Positions 1 through 9,157 are shown, numbered from the stretch's first letter. The stretch is DNA of 35,163 bases from CAZCQP01 sp964500895 (GCA_964500895.1 CAZCQP010000031.1:1-35163), one strand, 5' to 3'. Notes: generated by a model not told the origin, from the letters alone. Numbers and translations are program-made.

Positions 1-1806
1 ACCGTTGGCCGTATCATCAACCGGTGCATCAACAAATACGGTGCCATTGAAACCGCCATTGTGCTGGACAAAGTGAAGTCTTTAGGGTTTAAATTCTCCA
101 CCAAAGGCGCACTCACTGTGTCCGTTTCCGAAATGGAAATTCCGTCCTCTAAACAAGAGCTGATTGACGAGGCGGAAGAACAGGTAGACGTAATTACTAA
201 AATGTACCGCCGTGGTTTAATGACCAACGAAGAACGCCACGAAAAAGTTATTGGCGCTTGGAACGTGTGTAACGAAAAAATCACCCATGCGTTGTTAAAC
301 GGCCTGGGCAAAGACAATAGCATTTACATGATGGCCCATTCCGGCGCCCGTGGTTCCAACAACCAGATTAAACAGCTGGCCGGTATGCGTGGTTTGATGG
401 CCAGCCCCTCTGGTAGCACCATCGAGGTACCCATTAAGTCCAACTTCCGTGAAGGGCTTTCCGTGCTGGAATACTTCATTTCCGCCCACGGCGCCCGGAA
501 AGGTTTGGCCGATACCGCTTTGCGTACCGCAGACTCCGGTTACCTCACCCGCCGTCTGGTAGACGTTTCCCAGGACATCATCATCCGGGAATGGGATTGT
601 GTGGGTGAAGAAGACCAAGCACCGGGCATGTGGGTTTCCGCCTTCATGGACGGCAAAGAAGTGATCGAACCGCTGCAAGACCGCTTGCGTGGCCGTTGGT
701 CTATTGAAGACATTAAACACCCGGAAACTGGAGAAATCATTGTGCCAAGAGACACCATGATTACCCCAGACCAAGCAGACTTGGTTGAAAAGCTGGGCAT
801 TGAAAGCGTACACATTCGCACCATTTTAACTTGCCGCTCTCGGGTGGGCTTGTGCTCTAAATGCTACGGGGCCAACATGGCTTCCGGGCGCATGGTGCGC
901 ATTGGTGAATCCGTTGGTATCATTGCGGCCCAGTCCATTGGTGAACCTGGCACACAGCTGACCATGCGTACCTTCCATACCGGCGGTATTGCTTCTAACG
1001 AAGACATTACCCAAGGTCTTCCCCGTGTTGAGGAACTTTTTGAGGCCAGAAAACCCAAAGGCTTGGCCATCATTGCCGAGCAGGGCGGCCGGGTAACAGT
1101 GACCGACACCAAGAAGAAACGTGAAGTGGTCATCACCAACGATGAAACCGGGGAAGCGAAAGAATATTTAATTCCTTACGGTTCCAGAATTAAAGTGTTC
1201 AACGGGGACGTGTTAGAAGCCGGGGACGAGCTGACAGAAGGTAGCGTTTACCCTCACGACATTTTGAAGATTAAAGGCCTGCGGGGCGTGCAAGACTACA
1301 TGCTGCAAGAAGTGCAGCGTGTGTACCGCTTACAGGGCGTAGATATTAATGACAAGCACATTGAAGTGATTGTGCGCCAGATGCTTAAACGGGTGAAGGT
1401 GGAAGAAAACGGGAACACCGAACTTCTGCCCGGCAGTTTGGTAGACTGGCTGGAATTTGAAGAGATTAACAAAAAAGCAGAAGAAGCCGATTTAGAGCAA
1501 GCCAGCGGGCAACGGGTGCTTTTGGGTATTACCAAAGCCTCCTTGGCCACCGATTCCTTCTTATCCGCTGCTTCCTTCCAAGAAACCACACGGGTGTTGA
1601 CAGAAGCTGCCATTAAGGGTAAAATTGACCCATTGATTGGCTTGAAAGAAAATGTCATCATTGGTAAGCTTATTCCTGCCGGAACCGGTATGCAGACCTA
1701 TCGTCGCATAGAGGTTGCAGCGGCAGATGCGCTAAACACTGTGGTTGAAAATGGGGTTGAAGCAGAAAGCGATAAGGGAGGAGTCACCTATGAGGCTATT
1801 GACTAG
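1..1806 (+). CDS. rpoC: RNA polymerase beta' subunit, C-terminal part (5' truncated by window edge)
   Basis: This is the C-terminal ~600 residues of the beta' subunit of RNA polymerase. The frame is open from base 1, so the gene begins upstream and the GTG at 61 is internal. Visible landmarks are the bridge-helix/trigger-loop region (MMAHSGARGSNNQIKQLAG, then LMASPSGSTIE, NFREGLSVLEYFISAHGARK and TALRTADSGYLTRRL) and the second zinc site, with one Cys in DCVG and three in TCRSRVGLCSKCYG. The later IGEPGTQLTMRTFHTGG block is also typical. The catalytic NADFDGD motif lies upstream, outside the window. The last 17 bases overlap the start of the next gene, whose Shine-Dalgarno sequence sits inside rpoC. 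In many Firmicutes rpoC is followed by an L7Ae-like gene and rpsL; here it is not. Confidence 0.98.
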   Translation, partial: TVGRIINRCINKYGAIETAIVLDKVKSLGFKFSTKGALTVSVSEMEIPSSKQELIDEAEEQVDVITKMYRRGLMTNEERHEKVIGAWNVCNEKITHALLNGLGKDNSIYMMAHSGARGSNNQIKQLAGMRGLMASPSGSTIEVPIKSNFREGLSVLEYFISAHGARKGLADTALRTADSGYLTRRLVDVSQDIIIREWDCVGEEDQAPGMWVSAFMDGKEVIEPLQDRLRGRWSIEDIKHPETGEIIVPRDTMITPDQADLVEKLGIESVHIRTILTCRSRVGLCSKCYGANMASGRMVRIGESVGIIAAQSIGEPGTQLTMRTFHTGGIASNEDITQGLPRVEELFEARKPKGLAIIAEQGGRVTVTDTKKKREVVITNDETGEAKEYLIPYGSRIKVFNGDVLEAGDELTEGSVYPHDILKIKGLRGVQDYMLQEVQRVYRLQGVDINDKHIEVIVRQMLKRVKVEENGNTELLPGSLVDWLEFEEINKKAEEADLEQASGQRVLLGITKASLATDSFLSAASFQETTRVLTEAAIKGKIDPLIGLKENVIIGKLIPAGTGMQTYRRIEVAAADALNTVVENGVEAESDKGGVTYEAID

Positions 1807-2704
1807 GTCTGATTTTGATGGATTGGCCTGTGCCACTTTATTAAAAGAGGTAGGCGTTATCGACCATTTTAAATTTGTTCATCCAAAAGACATTCAAGAT
1901 GGTTTGGTGGAAGTGACGGACAACGACGTACTGGCCAACATCCCCTATGTACCGGGGTGTTCCATGTGGTTCGACCATCACGCCAGCGAGTCTGAACGTT
2001 TAGGCAAAGACATGGCTTTCAAGGGGGAAAGCCGTTTAGCCCCCAGTGCTGCCCGCATTGTGTACGAATATTACGGCGGCAAAGAAAAGCTGGCGCATTT
2101 TGATGAAATGGTGCAGTATGTAGACATGGTGGATTCTGGCCAAATGAGCGCTCAAGACATTTTAGAGCCTACAGGCTGGGTGTTGCTTGGGTTTATTATG
2201 GACCCACGCACAGGGCTTGGCCGGTTTCGGAATTTCCGCATTTCCAACTACGAGCTGATGGAAATTCTTATTGAAGCCTGCCGCACCAAAACCATTGACG
2301 ACATTTTAGCCATGCCGGACGTGAAAGAGCGCATTGAGCTTTTCTACGACCAAGACAAAAAGTTTAAAGCCATGCTTTTGGAACGTTCCAAAGTGGACGG
2401 TAACGTCATCCTTACAGACCTAAGAGGGGTAGACCCCATATACTCTGGTAACCGTTTTGTTATTTACAGCTTGTTCCCGGAACAAAACATCTCCATTTGG
2501 GTGGTGGATGGCCGGGGCAAGCAAAACTGCCCCATTGCCGTGGGCCACAGCATTTTAAACAGAACATCCCAAACCGATGTGGGCAAGCTGATGCTAAAAT
2601 ATGGCGGCGGCGGGCACCCACAGGTGGGAACCTGTCAAGTGGACTACGACCAGGCAGACTATGTGATTGGCGAATTGGTTGCCCAAATGAAGATTGATGG
2701 ATAA
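1790..2704 (+). CDS. DHH/DHHA1 family phosphoesterase (exopolyphosphatase-like)
   Basis: A 304-residue DHH-superfamily phosphoesterase. The N-terminal DHH domain shows the metal-binding motifs TRSDFDG (residues ~5-11) and FDHHASE (~62-68), and the C-terminal DHHA1 domain has the substrate-binding GGGGHPQVG motif. Family members are Mn-dependent hydrolases acting on polyphosphate, cyclic dinucleotides or short oligonucleotides (nanoRNA). The substrate cannot be told from sequence, and the length fits the exopolyphosphatase-like group. I chose ATG 1790 because AAGGGAGG lies at 1774-1781 with normal spacing and the DHH motif follows at once; an upstream in-frame start would add 15 residues translated from the rpoC 3' end. 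The gene overlaps rpoC by 17 nt and birA by 8 nt, which suggests translational coupling. Confidence 0.85.
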   Translation: MRLLTRSDFDGLACATLLKEVGVIDHFKFVHPKDIQDGLVEVTDNDVLANIPYVPGCSMWFDHHASESERLGKDMAFKGESRLAPSAARIVYEYYGGKEKLAHFDEMVQYVDMVDSGQMSAQDILEPTGWVLLGFIMDPRTGLGRFRNFRISNYELMEILIEACRTKTIDDILAMPDVKERIELFYDQDKKFKAMLLERSKVDGNVILTDLRGVDPIYSGNRFVIYSLFPEQNISIWVVDGRGKQNCPIAVGHSILNRTSQTDVGKLMLKYGGGGHPQVGTCQVDYDQADYVIGELVAQMKIDG

Positions 2705-3464
2705 TTTACAGCATTCAAAACCAAGCCTTGGCCTTGGCCACACCATACACACCTTCGACAGCTTGCCCTCCACCAACGACAAAGCCAAAGCTTTGCTGGC
2801 AGAGGCTGCCGCCCATGGCACGGTGGTGGTGGCGGATATGCAAACAGCAGGCAGAGGACGGCGTGGCCATACCTGGCACTCTGCCAGAAGGCTTGGGCTT
2901 TACATGAGCATGATTATAAATCCAGGGGCGGGCTATACAGCCGCCCTTTTGCCTGTTGCAGCGGCTTTGTCGGTTTATGACGCTTTGGCCCAGTTTTGCG
3001 GCCCAGGCGTGGCGGCCATTAAGTGGCCCAACGATGTGTTGTTGGCGGGTAAAAAAGCGGTGGGCATCCTTATTGAAATGACCGCAGGGCCCCAGGGCTT
3101 GGCGGGGGTTGTGGGCATTGGCATTAACGTGAACGGCCAAGACTTTCCGCCGGACATTGCAGACAAAGCCACGTCTATGGCATTGGTCAGCGGCCATTCT
3201 TACGATAAAGAACAGGTGTTGCAAGCTGTATTGGCTGCTTTTGACCAGCGACTAGCGCAAGCCCAGCATTCCCCCCAGACCCTTTTGCACCACTACCGGC
3301 AAGCTTGCGTAACCTTAGGCCGCCCGGTAACCGTGCACACGGATACCGGCAGCTACCCCGCCCAAGCGCTAGACATTACAGATACCGGGGAATTGCTGGT
3401 GGCCACCCCAGAGGGCAAGCAGCAGGTGCTGTCTTCAGGAGACGTAAGTATTAGACCCATATAG
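2697..3464 (+). CDS. birA: Biotin--[acetyl-CoA-carboxylase] ligase, monofunctional
   Basis: A 255-residue biotin protein ligase that makes biotinyl-5'-AMP and transfers biotin to the lysine of biotin carboxyl carrier domains. Visible motifs are the adenylate-binding loop GRGRRGHTWHS, the catalytic KWPNDVLL and the following GILIEM and GIGINVNG blocks, with a small SH3-like C-terminal domain. It starts directly with the catalytic domain (the DSLPSTNDKAK block is near residue 20), so the N-terminal winged-helix domain of bifunctional BirA repressors is missing. It should therefore be an enzyme without a repressor role. ATG 2697 overlaps the stop of the DHH gene; a TTG one codon upstream is also possible. 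Confidence 0.93.
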   Translation: MDNLQHSKPSLGLGHTIHTFDSLPSTNDKAKALLAEAAAHGTVVVADMQTAGRGRRGHTWHSARRLGLYMSMIINPGAGYTAALLPVAAALSVYDALAQFCGPGVAAIKWPNDVLLAGKKAVGILIEMTAGPQGLAGVVGIGINVNGQDFPPDIADKATSMALVSGHSYDKEQVLQAVLAAFDQRLAQAQHSPQTLLHHYRQACVTLGRPVTVHTDTGSYPAQALDITDTGELLVATPEGKQQVLSSGDVSIRPI

Positions 3465-3494
3465 GCTTTAAAATAATAAAAGTGAGGCCAAAAC

Positions 3495-6065
3495 ATGAGC
3501 TTTTTTGAAAAAATCTTTGGAAGCTACAGCAGCAAGGAAATTAAGCGGATTATACCCATTGTAGATAAAATTGAAGCGTTAGAGCCAACCATCGCCCCTT
3601 TAAGCGACGAGGCTCTGCGTGGGAAAACCGATGAATTTCGTGGCAGGCTGGCCAACGGTGAAGATTTGGACAGCTTGTTGCCGGAAGCCTTTGCAGTGGT
3701 GCGGGAGGCAGCCAAACGTGTGCTGAACATGCGCCACTTCCGTGTGCAGTTGATTGGTGGTATGGTGCTGCACCAAGGCCGTATTGCAGAAATGCGCACC
3801 GGTGAAGGAAAGACGCTGGTGGCCACCTTGCCTGCCTATTTAAACGCATTAACAGGCAACGGGGTACACATTGTAACCGTCAACGACTATTTGGCCAGCC
3901 GTGACGCCCAGTGGATGGGACAAGTTTACGAATTTTTAGGCCTTACCGTTGGGGTCATTCTGCACGATTTAAGCAGCGAAGAACGTCAGGCGGCCTATGG
4001 TTGCGACATCACCTATGCCACCAACAACGAGCTGGGCTTTGACTATTTGCGGGACAACATGGTGGTAGACAAGGCCCGGATGGTGCAGCGTGGCATGGCG
4101 TACGCCATCATCGACGAAGTGGACTCTGTGTTGATTGACGAAGCCAGAACCCCCCTCATCATTTCCGGTAGCAGCGGGAAATCTACCCAACTATACAAAG
4201 TGGCCGATGGTTTTGTGAAAACCCTTAAAAAAGGCCGCATTGTGAACGAAACCGAAGCCATGAACGCCTTAACCCGGGAAGACCTGAAAGAAGAGGGCGA
4301 CTTTGTTGTAGACGAAAAAGCCAAGTCTGTCTCTTTAACCCAAGAGGGTGTGCACAAGGCCGAGCGCTACTTTGCCCTGGAAAACTTGGCAGACCCGGAA
4401 AACCTTGAAATTCAACACCATATCAACAACGCCTTAAAAGCCAACTTTAACATGCACCTGGACAAAGACTACGTGATTAAAGACGAAGAAGTGGTCATTG
4501 TAGACGAGTTCACCGGCCGCATGATGCCCGGCCGCCGGTATTCCGACGGCTTGCACCAAGCCATTGAAGCCAAAGAAAACGTGAAGGTGAACCGGGAAAG
4601 CAAAACGCTGGCCACCATCACCTTCCAGAATTTCTTTAACAAATACAAGAAAAAATCCGGCATGACCGGTACCGCCATGACAGAAGAAGGGGAGTTCCGT
4701 GAAATTTACGGCATGGACGTGGTGGTTATTCCCACCAACATGTCGGTACAACGGTTAGACCATTCAGACTTGGTGTACCGCACAGAAGCCGGAAAATTCC
4801 GTGCAGTGGTTCGGGACATTAAAGAATGCCATGAAAAAGGCCAGCCTGTGCTGGTGGGTACCATCACCATCGACCGTTCCGAGCATTTAAGCACCCTGTT
4901 AAAGCGGGAAGGCATTCCCCACCAGGTGTTAAACGCCAAGTTCCATGAAAAAGAAGCGGAAATTATTGCCCTAGCCGGGGAGAAAAATGCCGTCACCATT
5001 GCCACCAACATGGCTGGCCGTGGTACAGACATTAAGCTGGCAGAAGGGGTGCAGGATTTAGGCGGCCTTAAAATCATTGGTACAGAGCGCCATGAATCCC
5101 GCCGCATCGACAACCAGCTGCGTGGGCGTGCCGGCCGCCAAGGGGACCCGGGCGAATCCCGTTTCTACATCTCTATGGAGGACGAACTGATGCGTCTGTT
5201 CGGCTCTGAAAAGGTGATGAAGGTCATTGATGCCCTGGGCTTAGATGAAGACGAACCCATCGAGCACAGCATGCTCACCAAAGCCATTGAAAACGCCCAA
5301 AAGAAAGTGGAGGGCAACAACTTTGGCATTCGGAAGCATTTGCTGGAATACGACCGGGTGATGAACGAACAGCGTGAAATCATTTACGGTGAGCGTATGA
5401 AGGTACTGCTGGGTGAAGATTTGCGGGACAGCGTTTTGGGCATGTTAAAAGCCGTGTTAGACCGTGCGGTGGACTTATATTCCGGGGACTCCGAGTTTCC
5501 CGAAGAATGGGACTTTAACAGCTTAAACGAAAGTTTAATCCTCATTTACCACCGTGCCGCCCACATTTTAACCGAAGACGAAAAACAAACCCTTACCCGG
5601 GACGCTTTAAAAGAAAAGTTGTACAAAGATGCGTTGGCCATTTATGAAGCCAAGGAGCGGGAATTCACCCCGGAACGTATGCGTGAAATTGAGCGTATTA
5701 TCCTGTTGCGGGTGATTGACCAAAAATGGATGGACCACATTGACGACATGGATCAAATGCGCCAGGGCATTAACCTGCGGGCCTATGCTCAGCGTGACCC
5801 GCTGGTGGAATATAAATTTTTAAGCTTTGAAATGTTTGACGAGCTAAGCAACAACATTCAGACGGACACCATTAAAGGGTTGTTTAACGTGCGTATTGCC
5901 ACAGAGCCGCAAAAGGCAGAGGCACCCAAGGAAATGTTCACCAACAAGGACGAAAGCGCTGTGAAGCAGCCTAAACGCCGCAAAGACACCAAGGTGGGCC
6001 GTAACGAGCCTTGCCCATGCGGCAGCGGTAAAAAATATAAGCATTGCCACGGGTTGCAAGAGTAA
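3495..6065 (+). CDS. secA: Protein translocase ATPase SecA
   Basis: The 856-residue motor ATPase of the Sec pathway, which pushes unfolded preproteins through SecYEG. NBD1 has Walker A MRTGEGKT (~residues 99-106) and the DEVDSVLIDEARTPLIISG block. GMTGTAMTEE and, in NBD2, NMAGRGTDIKL and QLRGRAGRQGDPG follow. The C-terminus ends with the SEC-C zinc motif, RNEPCPCGSGKKYKHCHG, which binds SecB or ribosomes in other bacteria. Length is normal for a Firmicutes SecA1. GTGAGG precedes ATG 3495. It is followed at 27 nt by prfB, the conserved secA-prfB order of Firmicutes; the usual upstream hpf gene is absent. Confidence 0.99.
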   Translation: MSFFEKIFGSYSSKEIKRIIPIVDKIEALEPTIAPLSDEALRGKTDEFRGRLANGEDLDSLLPEAFAVVREAAKRVLNMRHFRVQLIGGMVLHQGRIAEMRTGEGKTLVATLPAYLNALTGNGVHIVTVNDYLASRDAQWMGQVYEFLGLTVGVILHDLSSEERQAAYGCDITYATNNELGFDYLRDNMVVDKARMVQRGMAYAIIDEVDSVLIDEARTPLIISGSSGKSTQLYKVADGFVKTLKKGRIVNETEAMNALTREDLKEEGDFVVDEKAKSVSLTQEGVHKAERYFALENLADPENLEIQHHINNALKANFNMHLDKDYVIKDEEVVIVDEFTGRMMPGRRYSDGLHQAIEAKENVKVNRESKTLATITFQNFFNKYKKKSGMTGTAMTEEGEFREIYGMDVVVIPTNMSVQRLDHSDLVYRTEAGKFRAVVRDIKECHEKGQPVLVGTITIDRSEHLSTLLKREGIPHQVLNAKFHEKEAEIIALAGEKNAVTIATNMAGRGTDIKLAEGVQDLGGLKIIGTERHESRRIDNQLRGRAGRQGDPGESRFYISMEDELMRLFGSEKVMKVIDALGLDEDEPIEHSMLTKAIENAQKKVEGNNFGIRKHLLEYDRVMNEQREIIYGERMKVLLGEDLRDSVLGMLKAVLDRAVDLYSGDSEFPEEWDFNSLNESLILIYHRAAHILTEDEKQTLTRDALKEKLYKDALAIYEAKEREFTPERMREIERIILLRVIDQKWMDHIDDMDQMRQGINLRAYAQRDPLVEYKFLSFEMFDELSNNIQTDTIKGLFNVRIATEPQKAEAPKEMFTNKDESAVKQPKRRKDTKVGRNEPCPCGSGKKYKHCHGLQE

Positions 6066-6092
6066 TCCAAGGCAAAAAAGGATGGGGATAAC

Positions 6093-7206
6093 ATGCTGGC
6101 TTTAGAGCAATTGAAATTAGAGCTTTTGCCCTTTGGTGCAAAAGTGGTGGAAATGGGGAACTCACTTTAACGTAGCGGATGCCCAGGCGCAAATTGAGCA
6201 GTTGGAGCAGCAATCCGCAGAGCCTAGCTTTTGGGACGACATGGAAGCGTCACAGAAGGTTTTGCAAAAGTTAAAGGGACTTAAAAACAAAGTAGCCGTT
6301 TACCACAAACTACAGGCCGATTACGAAGACCTGGTGACGTTGGTGGATTTAGGGCTGGAGGAGCAGGACGAAAGCGTCTTGCAAGAATCTGCCAAGCTTT
6401 TTAAAGACTTCCAGACGGAATACGACGAACTGCGCATCGCCACCTTGCTAAGCGGCGAATACGATAGAAATAATGCCATTGTTACCCTTCACGCCGGTGC
6501 CGGCGGCACAGAAGCCTGCGACTGGGTGGGCTTGCTGTTGCGCATGTACACCCGCTGGGCAGAAAAGCGGGGCTATGGCTTTGAAATTTTGGATCATTTG
6601 CCCGGTGAAGAAGCCGGGGTAAAGTCTGTCACTTTTTCAGTGGCAGGGGAAAACGCCTACGGTTATTTACATGCTGAAAAAGGGGTGCACCGGTTGGTGC
6701 GCATTTCCCCCTTTGATGCATCCGGTCGGCGGCATACGTCCTTTGCCTCCTGCGACGTCATGCCAGAGCTGGACGACGACGTGGAAGTGGACATTAACCC
6801 GGAGGAATTGCGGATAGACACCTACCGTTCCAGTGGGGCTGGTGGCCAACACGTTAACAAAACCGAATCCGCCATCCGCATCACCCACCTTCCCACCAAC
6901 ACTGTGGTGCAGTGCCAAAATGAGCGCTCCCAGCACAAGAACAAAGACAGAGCCATGAAAATGCTGCAAGCCAAGCTGTACGAGCTGAAGTTGGAAGAGC
7001 AGGCGGCAAAAGCCCAAGGCCTGCGTGGGGAAATTAAGGACATTGCCTGGGGCAGCCAAATTCGCTCCTATGTGTTCCATCCCTACAGCCTGGTGAAAGA
7101 CCACCGCACCAACGAAGAAACCGGCAACGTGCAAAGCGTGATGGACGGCAATATTGATGGGTTTATTAATGCCTATTTAGTGGCCAAATCGGTTAATACA
7201 CAATAA
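6093..7206 (+). CDS. prfB: Peptide chain release factor 2, made by +1 programmed frameshifting
   Basis: RF2 terminates translation at UGA and UAA. Two frames are needed. Frame one starts at ATG 6093 (AAGGATGGGG upstream), encodes 25 residues ending MGNSL, and stops at TAA 6168-6170. Skipping T6168 continues as NVADAQAQIEQLE and then runs to 7206, giving 370 residues. The join aligns with the RF2 N-terminus of other Firmicutes (GGSL-DLE type). RF2-specific motifs are present: SPF in the stop-codon recognition loop (HRLVRISPFDASGRR) and the catalytic GGQ in SSGAGGQHVNKTES. The odd points are that the slippery codon CTT is followed by TAA, not the usual TGA, and that the internal Shine-Dalgarno is weak. 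A sequencing error at one base would restore TGA, so the raw reads matter. Confidence 0.96.
6153..6171 (+). promoter_or_regulatory. prfB: prfB +1 programmed frameshift site with UAA stop
   Basis: The slippery Leu codon CTT (6165-6167) is followed in frame by TAA (6168-6170) and C6171. Slipping from CUU to UUU gives AAC as the next codon and enters the long RF2 frame. In the well-known site the order is CUU UGA C with AGGGGG three bases upstream. Here the only purine-rich stimulator is GGGG at 6155-6158, six bases before CTT. UAA is read by RF1 as well as RF2, so low RF2 alone would not stall the ribosome as in the classical autoregulatory loop. Confidence 0.85.
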
Positions 7207-7214
7207 AATGCAGA

Positions 7215-7256
7215 CAGCAGAAGGAAAAACCATGATGGTTTTCTTTCTGCTGTTTT
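7215..7256 (+). terminator. Intrinsic terminator after prfB
   Basis: CAGCAGAAGGAAAAACC pairs with GGTTTTCTTTCTGCTG (one bulge) around a 4-5-base loop and is followed by TTTTT. It lies 8 bases after the prfB stop and ends the rpoC-DHH-birA-secA-prfB run. Confidence 0.85.
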
Positions 7257-7320
7257 TATCATTGATGATAAAGATTCAATTGGCTGAAAATATTATATTG
7301 GGCGAAGGGGGTAACTGACA

Positions 7321-7899
7321 ATGAAGGTGTTACTTTTTTGTGCAAAAGGTTTTGAAACCATGGAGTTTAGTGTGTTTATTGATGTACTTGGCTGGGCAAG
7401 AAACGATTATGGGGTGGATATCCATGTAGACACCTGCGGCTTTACTAAAACTGTAGTGAGCACATTTAATGTGCCAATAATTGTAGATAAAACAATAGAT
7501 GAGATTGATGTGGATGCTTATGACGCACTGGCTATTCCGGGGGGATTTGAGGAATTTGGCTTTTATGAAGAAGCCTATGATGAGGGATTTTTAGATGTGA
7601 TACGCCAATTTGAGCAACAAGGAAAAACAATTGCAGCCATTTGCGTGGCTGCTTTGCCCCTTGGTAAGAGCGGCATCTTGTCTGGAAGAAAAGCCACTAC
7701 ATATCATTTGCGGAATGCGTATAGACAAAAACAACTGGCGGAATTGGGTGCAAATGTAATCAATGAACCCATTGTTATTGATGGTAACATTATTACATCC
7801 TATTGCCCTGAAACTGCCCCAGCAGTTGCTTTTGAACTTTTAAAGGCACTGACCAATGAGGAACAAATGAAAATTGTAAAAGATGCTATGGGATTCTAG
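7321..7899 (+). CDS. DJ-1/PfpI family protein (ThiJ-like)
   Basis: A 192-residue single-domain DJ-1/PfpI protein of the class I glutamine amidotransferase-like fold. The nucleophile-elbow cysteine is seen in IAAICVAALPLGKSG (~residue 99), and the conserved glutamate near the N-terminus is in KGFETMEFS. The LAIPGGFEEFGFYEEAYDE region is typical of the family. Members act as glyoxalase III-like or deglycase enzymes, redox chaperones or isonitrile hydratases; the exact reaction is not predictable. ATG 7321 follows GAAGGGGGT. The gene and its neighbour are visibly AT-richer than the flanking housekeeping genes, and they lie between two terminators, which suggests a two-gene acquired unit. Confidence 0.85.
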   Translation: MKVLLFCAKGFETMEFSVFIDVLGWARNDYGVDIHVDTCGFTKTVVSTFNVPIIVDKTIDEIDVDAYDALAIPGGFEEFGFYEEAYDEGFLDVIRQFEQQGKTIAAICVAALPLGKSGILSGRKATTYHLRNAYRQKQLAELGANVINEPIVIDGNIITSYCPETAPAVAFELLKALTNEEQMKIVKDAMGF

Positions 7900-7940
7900 G
7901 GTGTGTTATTGCATGAACCCTATTGACAGAGAGGTATAAG

Positions 7941-9137
7941 ATGGGTAAAAAAACATTATTAATCGTATTGCTTTGGCTATCCGGGATTGTGGCCGGTATG
8001 CAATTTGCTAAATTTTCTGCCACAATGGGCATTATTCAAACAGAAGTGGGCATTAACCCACTATACAGCGGTTGGTTACTTTCCTCCCTGGGTATTATCG
8101 GTATCATTTTTGGCGTAACCTCCGGGGTTATTGTTAGCAGATTTCCACCTGTAAAAATGGTAGCCCTATTTTTATTCTGGGCTGCTGCTTGCTCATTTTT
8201 ACAAACGCTGTTTTTAACCCCCAGCACTCTATTAACTGTACGCATTATTGAAGGTTTTTCCCAGCTTATTTTGGTTTCTGCTGCGCCCACTGCCCTGTTG
8301 CAGGTTACACCTAAACGGTATCAATCTGTAGTGATGACATTTTGGGGAACTTTCTTTGGTGCTGCTTTTTTATTAATGAATCTATTACAAGACCTCATCA
8401 TTCAATATGGCGGGTGGAAAGCAATTTTTAGGTGCCACGCTATTTTTTCAGTGGTGGTTGCACTTGCTCTTATGCTCTTTTTGAAAGAAGATACAAAGAA
8501 CAAAGATGCAGAACAAATGGGTAGCAAGCTTTCTTTTGCACAACAACATATGGTTGCATACAAAGCACTGGGCAGCCTTTTACCGGGCCTATTATTTGGG
8601 TGCCACACCACCATGTACCTTGTGTTTTTAACATATATACCCCAATGGTTTAATCAAAATTATCCTCATGAAATGTTGAAAAGCAACTTTCTTTTAGTCT
8701 CCATGCCTCTATTTTCTTTGTTCGGCACATTTTTAAGTGGTGTCATTTTAAATAAACTTATCAAATCTCCTATGGTTTTAATTACATATGCCTTTAGCAC
8801 CATGATTTGCCTTTGTTTATTTATTATTTTCAACAATAATGCAATCATGTTCCTCATTTTAGCTTCAAGCATTTTAACCTGTGCCGGAGTTTTACAGGGA
8901 AGCGTATTTGCATCCATACCATATTTAAGTGATGATTCAACCATCCACGCCTATGCAAATGGCACCATTACACAAATGGGCAATATAGGCAGCACAATAG
9001 GCGCACCTATATTCAGTACGCTTTTAATTGCTTTTGGTTGGAAAGCAGCGTTCATTCTGCCGGTTCTAAGCAGCGTTATAGGTATTGTAGTGGTTTCGGT
9101 TTATTTTGCACGTAGAAAAAAAGCAGGGGCGATATGA
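7941..9137 (+). CDS. Major facilitator superfamily transporter
   Basis: A 398-residue polytopic membrane protein with about 12 hydrophobic segments, a charged central loop (FLKEDTKNKDAEQMGSK, ~residues 178-195) separating two six-helix halves, and an Arg-containing loop after helix 2 (VIVSRFPPVKM), as expected for MFS permeases. The general look (GIIQTEVGINPLYSGWLLS near the start) is of the CynX/NimT-like group, but the substrate is unknown. ATG 7941 is preceded by AGAGAGG at 7928-7934; an in-frame TTG at 7923 is less likely. It starts 41 nt after the DJ-1 gene and is probably co-transcribed. Codon use is AT-rich like the DJ-1 gene. Confidence 0.85.
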   Translation: MGKKTLLIVLLWLSGIVAGMQFAKFSATMGIIQTEVGINPLYSGWLLSSLGIIGIIFGVTSGVIVSRFPPVKMVALFLFWAAACSFLQTLFLTPSTLLTVRIIEGFSQLILVSAAPTALLQVTPKRYQSVVMTFWGTFFGAAFLLMNLLQDLIIQYGGWKAIFRCHAIFSVVVALALMLFLKEDTKNKDAEQMGSKLSFAQQHMVAYKALGSLLPGLLFGCHTTMYLVFLTYIPQWFNQNYPHEMLKSNFLLVSMPLFSLFGTFLSGVILNKLIKSPMVLITYAFSTMICLCLFIIFNNNAIMFLILASSILTCAGVLQGSVFASIPYLSDDSTIHAYANGTITQMGNIGSTIGAPIFSTLLIAFGWKAAFILPVLSSVIGIVVVSVYFARRKKAGAI

Positions 9138-9157
9138 AATCACCTCTACTTTTTTCA
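9117..9157. terminator. Bidirectional terminator between MFS gene and dnaJ
   Basis: AAAAAAGCAGGGGCG (9117-9131) pairs imperfectly, with G-U pairs and one mismatch, with CACCTCTACTTTTTT (9141-9155). Both ends are A/T-rich tracts, so it can work for both convergent transcripts. It overlaps the last codons of the MFS gene. Confidence 0.6.

Noticed and set aside
6133..6168. Independent TTG start for RF2 at 6133, without frameshifting
   Set aside because: No ribosome-binding site precedes it, and the peptide VQKWWKWGTHF does not match RF2, whereas the upstream frame ending GNSL does.
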